The notes: generated by a model not told the origin, from the sequence alone. A stretch of 64,000 bases of DNA from Chromobacterium vaccinii (GCF_000971335.1 NZ_JZJL01000012.1:49885-113884), one strand, 5' to 3'. Counted from the stretch's first letter, positions 50,332-59,742 are shown. A program made the numbers and translations.

Positions 50332-51381
50332 ATGCGGATGGGGCGGAAGTTGGCGGTGTGGCTGTCGCGGCGGGCGGCCGGGGCGGGCGCCGCGCCGGTG
50401 TATGCGCTGGCGGTGCTGGCGTGCGCGCTGCCGGCGCTGTTCCTGCCTTGGTGGCTGGGCCGGGCGGGCTTTGATCCGCCGGACTGGCGCGGATGGGCGC
50501 TCGGCGCGGAGGTGGGGGTTCTGGCCGCGCTGGCCGGGGCGATGTTCGCCGGCTGGCTGCGGCGCGGCGCGGGCGTGCGCAGCGCCAGCGACTGGGAAAT
50601 ACTGGAAGGCATACGCAACCAGGAGTTTTTCGTCCATTACCAGCCCATCGTCACCGCCGCGGGCGGAGAATGCGTCGGCGCGGAAGTGCTGGCGCGCTGG
50701 CGCCATCCGATGCAGGGCAATGTGAGGGCCGACCTGTTCATCCGGGAGGCGACCGAGGCGGGGTTGATCGTGCCGCTGACCCGCTATCTGCTTAAGCGGG
50801 CGGCCGGCGAGTTGCGCCAGGTGGCCTTGCCGCCGGGTTTCATCGTCGGCGTCAATATCGCCGGCGAGCATCTGGCGATGCCGGAGCTGGCCGACGATTG
50901 CCGGGAAATGCGGGAGATGCTGCAGGCCAAGCAGGCGGCGTTGGTGCTGGAAATTTCGGAGCAGACGCCATTGAGCGAGGCGTCCGGCGCGCACGAGGTG
51001 ATCCGAAGACTCAAGCGGGAGGGCGTGAAGCTGGCGCTGGACGATTTCGGCTCCGGCTATGCCGACAAGGACTATCTGCGGCGCTGGGGTTTTGATTATC
51101 TGAAGGTGGAAAAAGGCTTTGCCTCCGCATTGGGGCAGGACACGCTGCGCGGCAATGTGCTGGACGGCCTGTTGCCGTCGTCCCGCCAGTTGGGCGTGAG
51201 CGTGATCGTCAAGGGCGTGGAGACTGCGGGCCAGCGGAACTATCTGAAAGCGAGTGGATTCGAGTTGCTGCAGGGGTTCTATTTCGGCAAGCCGATGGCG
51301 CTGAACCACTTCCGGCAGTGGCTGTACTCCGGGGTCATTCAGGACCGGTCGCCGGCGCGGCGAAAGGGCGGCGGCCGTTAG
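50332..51381 (+). CDS. Membrane-anchored degenerate EAL-domain protein
   Basis: 349 residues: two N-terminal membrane helices (about 23-42, 56-76) then an EAL domain (about 87-335). Of the c-di-GMP phosphodiesterase residues, Glu118 (in AEVL, not EAL), Asn175, Glu207, Asp237-Asp238 (LDDFGSG), Lys258 and Gln314 are present. The catalytic Glu that should open the EGVE motif, 36 residues after the Lys, is Lys294 (VKGVET). Loss of that base predicts no hydrolysis, so the protein is more likely a c-di-GMP sensor or protein-interaction module. No GGDEF domain. Start could also be the ATG six bases downstream. Confidence 0.88.
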   Translation: MRMGRKLAVWLSRRAAGAGAAPVYALAVLACALPALFLPWWLGRAGFDPPDWRGWALGAEVGVLAALAGAMFAGWLRRGAGVRSASDWEILEGIRNQEFFVHYQPIVTAAGGECVGAEVLARWRHPMQGNVRADLFIREATEAGLIVPLTRYLLKRAAGELRQVALPPGFIVGVNIAGEHLAMPELADDCREMREMLQAKQAALVLEISEQTPLSEASGAHEVIRRLKREGVKLALDDFGSGYADKDYLRRWGFDYLKVEKGFASALGQDTLRGNVLDGLLPSSRQLGVSVIVKGVETAGQRNYLKASGFELLQGFYFGKPMALNHFRQWLYSGVIQDRSPARRKGGGR

Positions 51382-51408
51382 AGGCTTGGAGCGGCTTTGG
51401 GGGACGGG

Positions 51409-51437
51409 TTGGGACATGGGGCCGCGTTTGCTACAAT
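51409..51437 (+). promoter_or_regulatory. Sigma70 promoter
   Basis: TTGGGA (51409-51414), a 17-base spacer and TACAAT (51432-51437), 33 bases before the ATG at 51470. Confidence 0.5.
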
Positions 51438-51469
51438 GCGGCCCTTTTTATTTCGAAGGAAGCAGTGGC

Positions 51470-52297
51470 ATGGAATACGCCGTGCAACGCTACGCCGCCA
51501 CCCGGCCCTGGGCCAAGCGAGTGGGGCAGCTGTATGCCCAGACGGTCCAGGCCGCCGAGGCGCGGGCGCAGATGAAGGATGTGATCAAGCGCGAGTTGGA
51601 GCGCGCGGCGCAAGTGTTCGAGATTCCGCAGGCCACCATCGTCTGCGAATTGGCGTTGGCCGAGGCCTGGGGACACTTCGCTCGCCACGGGCGCGTGGTG
51701 TCCCATCTGGATGGCGCGTTGGCGGCCGCCTTGGCCCATACCCGGCAGCCGTCGAACCTGCCCGATACGCTGAATCTGCCCGCCGCAGCCTTCTTCCTGC
51801 ATGTGCCGGGCGAGGGCGGGGCCTTCATCGCGCATCAGCCGGAACGCCGCGCCTTGCTGCTGACAATGGTGCGGATGGGCTTCGCGCCGGATGGCGTCAA
51901 TTGGCTGCAAGCGGCGGACCAAGTTGAGTTGGCGCGGGTGGAGTACCCGGGCGAGTTGGCGCCGCAGCTGGAAAATGTGGCCGCCGATTGGCAGGGGCTG
52001 CTGTCTTCCGTATTGAACGGCCTGGCGATGATGACTCAGCCCAAGCTGGAACTGGCCAAGGGTTGGGAGGCTTCCGCGCCGGCGGAGTGGGTGGCGGACG
52101 CCGCGCATCCTTCGTGCGTCAAAACCCGGCGGAAGGCGCGCAGCCAGCTGTTGAAGTCCGGCTTCGGCGAGGTGACTTTCTGCCGGGGGCCGGAGCTGGC
52201 CGATGGCACCGAATATGCCAGCCAGGGTTATTGGCGCCGCCAGTCTTTCGGCGCGGACAAGGCGCATTCGCGCCTGGTATGGGTGGCACCGCGCTGA
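51470..52297 (+). CDS. Conserved-looking protein of unknown function
   Basis: 275 residues from the ATG at 51470, behind GAAGGA. The first half is helical (AQTVQAAEARAQMKDVIKRELERAAQ) and the middle has mixed strands. The C-terminus (SQGYWRRQSFGADKAHSRLVWVAPR) resembles the short basic GxWRRQ...WVxP endings seen on some mobile-element and phage-associated proteins, but no family is identified. No signal peptide or membrane helix. It is monocistronic, with its own promoter and terminator. Confidence 0.65.
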   Translation: MEYAVQRYAATRPWAKRVGQLYAQTVQAAEARAQMKDVIKRELERAAQVFEIPQATIVCELALAEAWGHFARHGRVVSHLDGALAAALAHTRQPSNLPDTLNLPAAAFFLHVPGEGGAFIAHQPERRALLLTMVRMGFAPDGVNWLQAADQVELARVEYPGELAPQLENVAADWQGLLSSVLNGLAMMTQPKLELAKGWEASAPAEWVADAAHPSCVKTRRKARSQLLKSGFGEVTFCRGPELADGTEYASQGYWRRQSFGADKAHSRLVWVAPR

Positions 52298-52350
52298 GCT
52301 TGGCGAGCAGGCCTTGCCCGGCGGCGCGAAAGCGCTTGCCGAGGAGATGA

Positions 52351-52378
52351 AACGCCCGGTTGAGCCGGGCGTTTTTTT
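52351..52378 (+). terminator. Rho-independent terminator
   Basis: A nine-bp stem AACGCCCGG / CCGGGCGTT with a five-base loop and a T-run. It ends the gene at 51470; the convergent regulator gene stops at 52399. Confidence 0.85.
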
Positions 52379-52398
52379 GGGCGCCGATTGCGCGGGCG

Positions 52399-53196
52399 TC
52401 AGTACTCGTTGAGCAAGGTGCGGATCAGCTCGCGCATCTTGTCCATGTCGAAAGGCTTCTGGCAGCAGGCGGCGATGCCGGCCTCCTCCAGGTCATCCTT
52501 GCCGATATTGTCGCTGTCGCTGGTTATCATCATCACCGGCGTGTCCGGCTGGAGGCCGCTGCTGCGGACGTGGCGGGCGAAGTCCAGTCCATCCATGCCC
52601 GGCATGTGGTAGTCGGTGATGATGAGCTTGAATGGCTCCTGCTCCAGGTAGGGTATGGCCGCTTCGCTGCTGGCCGCCTCGCAGAAATGCTCGAAGCCCA
52701 GCTTCTCCAGCACCTGGCGGATGTGGTGGCGCGAAGTGCTGCTGTCGTCGACGATGAGCACGTTCATCAGCGCCATGTCGGAGTCGACCTCGGCGCCCAG
52801 GCTGGGGCAGTTGAGAAAACTCATCACCGACTGCATCGCCAGATCGAACTCCTCGGGCGTGAACGGCTTGGGCAGCATGGCCAGGCTGCCGGCCTGGCGT
52901 ATCGTTTCCAGTCTTTCCGGATTGGTTTCGCTGGAGATCAGGATGAAGGGCAGGTCGTACAGATCATCGCTTTCGCGCAGCTCGCGGACCAGCTCCGCGC
53001 CCGTGATGTCGGGCAGGTGGTAGGCGCTGATGATCAGGTTCGGCCGCCTTTGCCGGGCCTGCTCTATCAGCTCGCGGCCGGAAGGGTGGACTTCTATCTG
53101 GGCGGCGCCCATCGCCTCCAGCGCCTTGGTGATGATTTGCGCCTGCACCTGGGAGGGTTCGGCCAATGAGATCAGCAGTTGTTCCAAAGCCAGCAT
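52399..53196 (-). CDS. Response regulator with a pseudo-receiver and a CheY-like receiver
   Basis: 265 residues and two receiver domains, no output domain. The C-terminal one (about 144-265) is intact: VLIVDDSSTSR, phospho-acceptor Asp195 in LIITDYHMPGMDG, and the KPF lysine. The N-terminal one (about 1-125) has the fold and LPKPF, but the acceptor position is Ala58 (LIISAYHLPDITG) and the acidic pair is replaced (LLISLAEPSQV), so it cannot be phosphorylated. It may act as an adaptor. It is divergent from the flagellar operon, so a motility role is plausible. Confidence 0.88.
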   Translation of the reverse strand: MLALEQLLISLAEPSQVQAQIITKALEAMGAAQIEVHPSGRELIEQARQRRPNLIISAYHLPDITGAELVRELRESDDLYDLPFILISSETNPERLETIRQAGSLAMLPKPFTPEEFDLAMQSVMSFLNCPSLGAEVDSDMALMNVLIVDDSSTSRHHIRQVLEKLGFEHFCEAASSEAAIPYLEQEPFKLIITDYHMPGMDGLDFARHVRSSGLQPDTPVMMITSDSDNIGKDDLEEAGIAACCQKPFDMDKMRELIRTLLNEY

Positions 53197-53396
53197 CGCT
53201 CTGCTCCGACATTCTACTTATTTACATTATTGTCGGTTTGGCACGATTTGGGTGGGCCGGCAAGCAAAATCCTCAAATAGCTTGATGCGGATGGGGGCGG
53301 CAAGTTTTGCCGCCGCTCGCGCCGCGCCCGGCCGGCAAACTTGCCGCTTGAAGCCTAATCGGCGTGAAAACTTGGCTTTGCGCGGCTTTCAAGCGC

Positions 53397-53412
53397 TGGC
53401 ACACTTCGTGCT
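53397..53412 (+). promoter_or_regulatory. Sigma54 promoter of the flgB operon
   Basis: TGGCAC ACTTCG TGCT gives the required GG (53398-53399) and GC (53410-53411) separated by 10 bases. It lies about 30 bases before the flgB ATG. Sigma54 control of rod/hook genes is usual in polarly flagellated bacteria. Confidence 0.75.
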
Positions 53413-53441
53413 TTAGCGTAGGCCAGCGAGGAGATTGCCCA

Positions 53442-53855
53442 ATGCTAGACAAGATTGCCCACTATTTCGATTTTCAGCAGCGCGCGCTGAATTTGCAGGC
53501 CTATCGCGCCGAAGTGATAGGCAGCAACATCGCTAACGCTGAAACGCCGTATTACAAGGCGGTGGATTTCGATTTCAAGTCCGCGCTGCAGGCGCAGGTG
53601 GACAAGCAGGGGCAACTGAAACTGGCCCAGACCGACGCGCGCCACATCGCCAATCAGGCCGGCGAAGGCTCCGGCACGCCGCTGCAGTACCGCAGCGCGG
53701 TGCAGCCCAGCCTGGACGGCAACACGGTGGACATGGACGTGGAGCGCGGCGCTTTCGCCGACAACGCCTTGCAGTATCAGACCACGCTGGCCTTCCTCAA
53801 CAAGAAGATCAGCGGCCTGAGCTCGGCGATCCAGGGCAGCGGCACGGGAGGCTGA
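53442..53855 (+). CDS. flgB: Flagellar proximal rod protein FlgB
   Basis: 137 residues from the ATG at 53442 (GAGGAG upstream); the frame is open 26 codons further but overlaps the sigma54 promoter. The rod-family N-terminus is ALNLQAYRAEVIGSNIANAETPYYKAVDFDF. The C-terminal helix is QYQTTLAFLNKKISGLSSAI. It builds the proximal rod. First gene of flgBCDEFGHI. Confidence 0.97.
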   Translation: MLDKIAHYFDFQQRALNLQAYRAEVIGSNIANAETPYYKAVDFDFKSALQAQVDKQGQLKLAQTDARHIANQAGEGSGTPLQYRSAVQPSLDGNTVDMDVERGAFADNALQYQTTLAFLNKKISGLSSAIQGSGTGG

Positions 53856-53859
53856 TTGA

Positions 53860-54270
53860 ATGTCACTGTCTAATCTCTTCAATATTTCAGGTTCGGCGCT
53901 GTCGGCGCAATCGATGCGGCTCAACGTGGTGGCCAGCAATCTGGCCAATGCCGAAAGCGCCACCAGTTCGACCGGCCAGCCTTACAAGGGGCGCCACGTG
54001 GTGTTCACCGCGATTCCGGTGGACAACGCCCAGCCGCAAGTGGCCGGCGTGCGCGTGACGTCGGTGGTGGAAGACCAGTCGCCGCCGAGGCTGAAGTACG
54101 AACCGGGCAACCCGCTGGCCGACGAGCGCGGCTACGTGACCATGCCCAACGTCAACGTGGTGGAGGAGATGGCCGACATGATCGCCGCCTCTCGCGCCTA
54201 CCAGAACAACGTTGAAATGATGAACACCGCCAAGACGCTGCTGCAAAAGACGCTGCAGCTCGGCCAATAA
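53860..54270 (+). CDS. flgC: Flagellar proximal rod protein FlgC
   Basis: 136 residues. N-terminal rod motif [24 protein letters not shown]-terminal motif [28 protein letters not shown]. Four bases after flgB. Confidence 0.97.
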   Translation: MSLSNLFNISGSALSAQSMRLNVVASNLANAESATSSTGQPYKGRHVVFTAIPVDNAQPQVAGVRVTSVVEDQSPPRLKYEPGNPLADERGYVTMPNVNVVEEMADMIAASRAYQNNVEMMNTAKTLLQKTLQLGQ

Positions 54271-54290
54271 ACCAGGTAAAGGGTGACGCC

Positions 54291-55034
54291 ATGACTACCG
54301 CAGCGACCAACAGCACCACCGGCAACGCGTTCAATTTCAACTCGCTGAACAGCCAGGCCACGCCAGGCAGCAGCGGTGTTCAGACGGCCAATGGTTCGGG
54401 CACTGGCGGCTCCTTGTCCACCACCAGCGCGCAAAGCCTGCAGAACAACTTCCTGACCTTGCTGACCGCGCAGCTGAACGCGCAGGATCCGCTGAATCCG
54501 ATGGACAACAGCCAGCTGACCAGCCAGATGGCCCAGATCAGCCAGGTGGCCGGCCTGCAGACGCTGAACCAGACCATGCAGCAAATGGTGTCGGCGCAGA
54601 GCGCCACCCAGTCGCTGATGGCCTCCAGCATGATAGGCAAGAACGTGATGGTGGCCGGCAACGCGCTGACCGCGCCGGCCGCCGGCCAGACGACGCAGGC
54701 GGGCGTGCTGTTGAACGGACCCGCCGCCTCGGTGCAGGTCAATGTGCTGGATCAGAACGGCAATGTGGTGGATACGGTGCCGCTGCAAAATCCGGGCAAG
54801 GGGCTGACGACCTTCAGCTGGGACGGCAAGGATGCCAACAACAACCAGTTGCCGGCCGGCGGCAGTTATACCTTCCAGGTCAAGGTGGCGCAGGCCAGTT
54901 CGTCCGGCAACACCACCGCCACGGCTTACAACACCCAACAGGTCCAGGCGGTATCCTGGGCAAACGGTTCGCCGATGCTGGTGCTGCCGGGCAACAACCT
55001 GGTGCCGTTGTCCAATGTCGCGCAGATGTCCTGA
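54291..55034 (+). CDS. flgD: Hook-capping protein FlgD
   Basis: 247 residues. The conserved N-terminal part is LQNNFLTLLTAQLNAQDPLNPMDN (about 45-70), then tudor-like/Fn3 segments (FSWDGKDANNNQLPAGGSYTF). FlgD caps the growing hook and is replaced by FlgK. The first 40 residues are Ser/Thr/Asn-rich. Confidence 0.96.
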   Translation: MTTAATNSTTGNAFNFNSLNSQATPGSSGVQTANGSGTGGSLSTTSAQSLQNNFLTLLTAQLNAQDPLNPMDNSQLTSQMAQISQVAGLQTLNQTMQQMVSAQSATQSLMASSMIGKNVMVAGNALTAPAAGQTTQAGVLLNGPAASVQVNVLDQNGNVVDTVPLQNPGKGLTTFSWDGKDANNNQLPAGGSYTFQVKVAQASSSGNTTATAYNTQQVQAVSWANGSPMLVLPGNNLVPLSNVAQMS

Positions 55035-55074
55035 AGCACTCTGCCTAAATAAAGCTTGATGAGGAGCAGTTGAG

Positions 55075-56328
55075 ATGGGCTTTCAACAAGGTCTGAGTGG
55101 TCTGAACGCGGCGTCCGTGCAATTGGACACCATAGGCAACAACGTGGCCAACGCCAATACCGTCGGCTTCAAGAGCTCGCGCACCGAGTTCGCCGATCTC
55201 TACGGCAACAGCCTGTACGGCATCACCGCGACCACGCCGGGCATCGGCACCCAGGTGCAGGCGGTGACCCAGAATATGGGCAACGGCAATCTGGACTCCA
55301 CCGGCCGCAGCCTGGACTTGGCGATCAACAATGCCGGTTTCTTCATCATGGGTTTGCCCAACGGCACGCAGGCGTATACCCGCAACGGCCAGTTCCAGGT
55401 CAATAGCCAAGGTTACTTGGTCAACACCGCCGGCAATTTTGTCCAGGGCTGGACGGCGAATTCGAGCGGGAGCGTTTCCCAAGGGCCGGTCGGCAATCTG
55501 CAATTGACGACCACGTCCATCGCTCCGCACGCCACCACCAAGCTGAGCATGCCGGTGCAGCTGAACTCCAATCAGAAAACGCCTACCGGCTCGCCGCTCA
55601 ACAATCCGGCGGACCCCACGTCGTATAACTGGCCAAATACCGTGCAGGTGTTCGACAGCCTGGGCAATCCGCACCAGATGGTGTTCTATTACTCGCTGAC
55701 GTCGTCTGCCGCTACCGGCAACACCTGGACGGTCAATACCTACGTCGATGGCAAACCAACGACTACGACTGGCGGCGGAGCAAGCTTCACATTGAATTTC
55801 GACACCAGCGGCAACCTGACCCCCGCCCCCTTCACGCCGGTGCCGATCACGTTCACCACCACGCCGGTGAACGGCTCGGCGATCCCTCAGACCGTGACCG
55901 TCGATTTCACCAACTCCGTGCAGAACAATCAGCAGTTCGGCACCTTGTCGCCGCAGATTCAGGACGGCACCGCGCCGGGCACGCTGCAGGGCGTGAACAT
56001 CTCGGCCAACGGCCTGATTCAGGCCAGCTTCTCCAATAGCCAGACCAAGACAATCGGCCAGATAGCCCTGGCCACCTTCGTCAATCCGCAGGGGATGCAG
56101 GATATCGGCGGCAATATGTGGTCTCAGACCGGCAATTCCGGTTCGCCGACGGTCAATAATCCGGGCGCTGGCAATGCCGGCACCTTGTCGTCCGGGCAGG
56201 TGGAGGATTCCAACGTCAACCTGACCAACGAGCTGGTGAACATGATCACCGCGCAGCGCTACTATCAGGCCAACGCGCAGACGATCAAGACGCAGGACAC
56301 GCTGATCCAAACCTTGTTGAACATCTAA
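55075..56328 (+). CDS. flgE: Flagellar hook protein FlgE
   Basis: 417 residues. N-terminal SGLNAASVQLDTIGNNVANANTVGFKSSRTEF and C-terminal VNLTNELVNMITAQRYYQANAQTI, with the D1/D2 hook insert between. GAGGAG precedes the ATG. It polymerises into the hook that joins rod and filament. Confidence 0.97.
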   Translation: MGFQQGLSGLNAASVQLDTIGNNVANANTVGFKSSRTEFADLYGNSLYGITATTPGIGTQVQAVTQNMGNGNLDSTGRSLDLAINNAGFFIMGLPNGTQAYTRNGQFQVNSQGYLVNTAGNFVQGWTANSSGSVSQGPVGNLQLTTTSIAPHATTKLSMPVQLNSNQKTPTGSPLNNPADPTSYNWPNTVQVFDSLGNPHQMVFYYSLTSSAATGNTWTVNTYVDGKPTTTTGGGASFTLNFDTSGNLTPAPFTPVPITFTTTPVNGSAIPQTVTVDFTNSVQNNQQFGTLSPQIQDGTAPGTLQGVNISANGLIQASFSNSQTKTIGQIALATFVNPQGMQDIGGNMWSQTGNSGSPTVNNPGAGNAGTLSSGQVEDSNVNLTNELVNMITAQRYYQANAQTIKTQDTLIQTLLNI

Positions 56329-56343
56329 GCGGCGGATTGAAGC

Positions 56344-57084
56344 ATGGATAGAGTGCTGTACCTCGCGATGACCGGCGCCAAGCATGAGGCTTGGCAGCAG
56401 GCGACTACCGCGAACAATCTGGCCAACGTCAACACCAATGCCTTCAAGGCGGATCTGGCGGCATATCGGGCGCTGCCGGTGATCGGTGACGGCGCGCCGA
56501 CCCGGACCTATGTCGTCGACAACACCGTCGGCTTCGACGCCAGCCAGGGCGCGCTGCAGCATACCGGCAACCCGTCCGATTTCGCGCTTGGCTCGCCGGG
56601 CTTCTTCGCGGTGCAGGGCACGGACGGGCAAGAATCGTATACCCGCGACGGCGGTTATGTGCTGGACGCCAATGGCTTGATGCACACCCGCACCGGTCTT
56701 GTCATCATGGGCGATGGCGGCCCGATCACGGTGCCGGCGGGAACCCAGGTTCAGCTGGGCCAGGACGGCTCGGTGATGGCGGCGCCGCTGACCGGCGCCA
56801 ATCGCGCGCCGCAGCTGGTGGGGCAGATCAAGATGGTCAATCCCGGGCCCAAGGATGTGTACAAGGGCGAGGACGGCCTGTTTCACGTCAACGGCGGCGG
56901 CACGCTGCCGGCCAGCGCCGACGTCAAGCTGGTGCCGGAAACGCTGGAAGCTTCCAATGTCAATTCGGTGGAGGCGCTGGTGCAGATGATCTCCCATGGC
57001 CGCCAGTACGAACTCAATATCAAGATGATGCAAACCTCGCAGCAGAACGATCAGCAGGCTGCGCAGTTGCTGTCCATGAGCTGA
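56344..57084 (+). CDS. flgF: Flagellar rod protein FlgF
   Basis: 246 residues. N-terminal AMTGAKHEAWQQATTANNLANVNTNAFKADL and C-terminal SNVNSVEALVQMISHGRQYELNIKMM, the FlgF/FlgG rod pattern, shorter than FlgG and placed before it as usual. Confidence 0.96.
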   Translation: MDRVLYLAMTGAKHEAWQQATTANNLANVNTNAFKADLAAYRALPVIGDGAPTRTYVVDNTVGFDASQGALQHTGNPSDFALGSPGFFAVQGTDGQESYTRDGGYVLDANGLMHTRTGLVIMGDGGPITVPAGTQVQLGQDGSVMAAPLTGANRAPQLVGQIKMVNPGPKDVYKGEDGLFHVNGGGTLPASADVKLVPETLEASNVNSVEALVQMISHGRQYELNIKMMQTSQQNDQQAAQLLSMS

Positions 57085-57118
57085 TGCCGGGACAGAAGAA
57101 AGAACAAGGTAAAACGCC

Positions 57119-57901
57119 ATGATGCGCGCACTGTATATCGCCAAGACCGGCATGGATGCCAGCCAGTTTCAACTGGACGTGGTGTCCAACAACTTGGCCA
57201 ACGTCAATACCATAGGCTTCAAGCGCAGCCGCGGCATATTTGAAGAGCTGTATTACCAGACTCTGCGCCAGCCTGGCGGGCAGCTCGCCAACGGCAGCAC
57301 TTTGCCATCCGGGCTGCAGATCGGCACCGGCGCCGCAGCTGTGGCGTCCACTCGCATACATGCGCAGGGCATTCCAACCCAGACCGGCCAGCCGCTGGAC
57401 ATGCAGATCGACGGCGACGGCTTTTTCCGCGTCCAGCTGCCCAACGGCACCACCGCGTACACCCGCGACGGCGAGTTCCAGCGCAATGCCAACGGCGACG
57501 TGGTGACGGCGATGGGGTATCCGATGAACCCCAATATCAATATTCCGGCCAATGCGACGCAGATCACCGTGTCGACGGCCGGAGTCGTGCAGTACACGCT
57601 GCCCGGCGCCACCGCGCCGCAGACGGCGGGCACGATTCTGCTGACCACCTTCATCAATCCCCAGGGCCTGGAGAGCACGGGCGGCAACCTGTATCTGCAG
57701 ACCGCGGCTTCCGGCGATCCGCAGGACGGCGACGCTCAAACCGACAACCGGGGTTCGATCCGGTCCGGTTTTCTGGAAATGTCCAACGTCAACGTGACCG
57801 AGGAACTGGTCAATATGATCACCGCTCAGCGCTCGTTCGAGATGAATTCGCGCGCGGTGACCACCGCCGACCAGATGCTGCAAAAATTGAGCAATCTGTA
57901 A
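57119..57901 (+). CDS. flgG: Distal rod protein FlgG
   Basis: 260 residues, the standard FlgG length. N-terminal AKTGMDASQFQLDVVSNNLANVNTIGFKRSR with the FlgG-specific insert FEELYYQTLRQPGGQ, and C-terminal SNVNVTEELVNMITAQRSFEMNSRAV. Confidence 0.97.
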   Translation: MMRALYIAKTGMDASQFQLDVVSNNLANVNTIGFKRSRGIFEELYYQTLRQPGGQLANGSTLPSGLQIGTGAAAVASTRIHAQGIPTQTGQPLDMQIDGDGFFRVQLPNGTTAYTRDGEFQRNANGDVVTAMGYPMNPNINIPANATQITVSTAGVVQYTLPGATAPQTAGTILLTTFINPQGLESTGGNLYLQTAASGDPQDGDAQTDNRGSIRSGFLEMSNVNVTEELVNMITAQRSFEMNSRAVTTADQMLQKLSNL

Positions 57902-57940
57902 CGATGGGCCGAGCGCGGCCGGCATGATGGGAGTGGGGCG

Positions 57941-58624
57941 ATGAAAACCAATCTGGCGATTTTGCTGTCCGGGGCGGCTTTGCTGACGGGGTGCGTGGTG
58001 CAGGAGCCGCCGCTGGTGCAGGGCCCGACCACGGCGCGGCCGCAGCCGCGCTCGGTGGGCTTGCCGGCCAATGGCGCCATCTTCCAGGCGGCCAGCTACC
58101 GGCCGATGTTCCAGGATGCGATGCCGGTGCAGGTGGGCGATACGCTGCAGGTCACGATTCAGGAGAATTCTTCCACGTCGCAGTCTGAACAGACCACCGA
58201 CACCCGCACCTCCGGGCTGACGTCCAGCATCACGGCGGGGGTGAAGATCCCCTTCCTGCCGAGCGGTTTGGCCAGCGGCCTGGGCGGCACCAACTTCAAC
58301 AGCTCGGGCACCGCCAACAATACCGGCAAGGGCAACAATCAGGTCGCCACCACCTTCGTCAGCTCCATCACCGTGACGGTGATCGACATGCTGGCCAACG
58401 GCAACCTGGTGGTCAGCGGCGAGAAGCAGGTGCGCATCAACAGCGACACCGAGTCCATCCGCCTGTCCGGCGTGGTCAATCCGCGCGATGTCTCTCCGGA
58501 TCGCACGGTATCGTCGCTGAAAGTGGCGGATGCGCGCATCGAACAGCAAACCAAGGGCAACAACCGGCTGTACAACGAGCCCGGCTGGTTGTCCAAGATT
58601 TTCATGTCGCTGCTGCCGATTTGA
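57941..58624 (+). CDS. flgH: Flagellar L-ring protein FlgH
   Basis: 227-residue lipoprotein: lipobox LLTGC (Cys18) after a short signal sequence, then GDTLQVTIQENSSTSQSEQ and VINGNLVV-type strands (MLANGNLVVSGEKQVRIN) and the end EPGWLSKIFMSLLPI. It forms the outer-membrane bushing of the rod. Confidence 0.96.
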   Translation: MKTNLAILLSGAALLTGCVVQEPPLVQGPTTARPQPRSVGLPANGAIFQAASYRPMFQDAMPVQVGDTLQVTIQENSSTSQSEQTTDTRTSGLTSSITAGVKIPFLPSGLASGLGGTNFNSSGTANNTGKGNNQVATTFVSSITVTVIDMLANGNLVVSGEKQVRINSDTESIRLSGVVNPRDVSPDRTVSSLKVADARIEQQTKGNNRLYNEPGWLSKIFMSLLPI

Positions 58625-58641
58625 GCGCGGCGAGGGGTGGG

Positions 58642-59742
58642 ATGATGAAGAAATGGATCGTGCTGGCCAGCTTGTTGCTGGCCTCGCTGCCGGCCCTGTC
58701 GGCGCAGCGTTTGAAGGATATCGCCAATATCGGCGGCGTGCGCCCCAACCAGTTGATCGGCTATGGTCTGGTGGTGGGTCTGGACGGCAGCGGCGACAAG
58801 GTGACTTCCTCGCCGTTCACCGGCCAGGCGATGACCAATATGCTGAACCAGCTGGGCGTGCAGGTTCCGCCGGGCACCAAGATCGATCCCAAGAACGTGG
58901 CCGCGGTGACGCTGACCGCCACCTTGCCGCCGTTCGCCAAACGCGGGCAGGCGATCGACATCACCGCGTCGTCGATCGGCGACGCCAAGAGCCTGCGCGG
59001 CGGCACGCTGCTGCTGTCGCCCTTGAAGGGCGCCGACGGCCAGATCTACGCGATGGCCCAGGGCAATGTCGTGGTGGGCGGCGCGGGCGCGTCGGCCGGC
59101 GGCAGCTCCACCCAGATCAATCAGTTGAGCGTGGGCCGCATTCCAGGCGGCGCCACAGTGGAGCGGGAAGTGCAGACCGCGCTGGGCGACGGCGAATTCA
59201 TTCATCTGGAGCTGCAGGAGGCGGACTTCACCACCGCCAACCGCGCGGTGCAGGCCATCAACAAAGTGTTCGGCTCGGATACCGCTCGCGCGGTGGATGG
59301 CCGGCTGATCGAGGTTAGGGCGCCGTTCGACAGCAATCAGCGCGTGCAATTCCTGTCGCGGATGGAAAATATTGCCGTCGATCCGGCAGATCTTTCCCCG
59401 CTGGTCATCATCAATGCCCGCACCGGCTCCATCGTGATGAACCAGGCGGTGACGCTGAGCTCCTGCGCGGTATCGCACGGCAATCTGTCCGTCACCGTCA
59501 ACAACACGCCGCAGGTGAGCCAGCCCAACCCCCTGTCAGGCGGCAAGACCGTCGTCACCAATCAGGCTGAAATCACCATCAACAGCACCAGCGGCAAGGT
59601 GGTGGGCCTGAAGGGCGGGGCCAACCTGTCCCAGGTGGTAAACGCGCTCAACGCGCTGGGCGCCACGCCGCAGGATCTGATTTCCATCTTGCAGGCAATG
59701 AAATCGGCGGGTTCGCTGAAGGCCGACTTGCAGATTATTTGA
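58642..59742 (+). CDS. flgI: Flagellar P-ring protein FlgI
   Basis: 366 residues with signal peptide (about 1-21, LPALSA/QR), then RLKDIANIGGVRPNQLIGYGLVVGL and IDITASSIGDAKSLRGGTLL, both FlgI signatures. Two adjacent ATGs (58642, 58645) are possible; the GAGGGG site fits either. The first rod operon transcript probably ends with this gene, because flgJ has its own promoter. Confidence 0.97.
   Translation: MMKKWIVLASLLLASLPALSAQRLKDIANIGGVRPNQLIGYGLVVGLDGSGDKVTSSPFTGQAMTNMLNQLGVQVPPGTKIDPKNVAAVTLTATLPPFAKRGQAIDITASSIGDAKSLRGGTLLLSPLKGADGQIYAMAQGNVVVGGAGASAGGSSTQINQLSVGRIPGGATVEREVQTALGDGEFIHLELQEADFTTANRAVQAINKVFGSDTARAVDGRLIEVRAPFDSNQRVQFLSRMENIAVDPADLSPLVIINARTGSIVMNQAVTLSSCAVSHGNLSVTVNNTPQVSQPNPLSGGKTVVTNQAEITINSTSGKVVGLKGGANLSQVVNALNALGATPQDLISILQAMKSAGSLKADLQII

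Noticed and set aside
55045..57153. 702-codon open frame on the minus strand across flgE and flgF
   Set aside because: It is antisense to two certain flagellar genes, its product is the usual His/Arg/Gly/Val-rich composition of GC-rich antisense frames, and no ribosome site or family match is seen.
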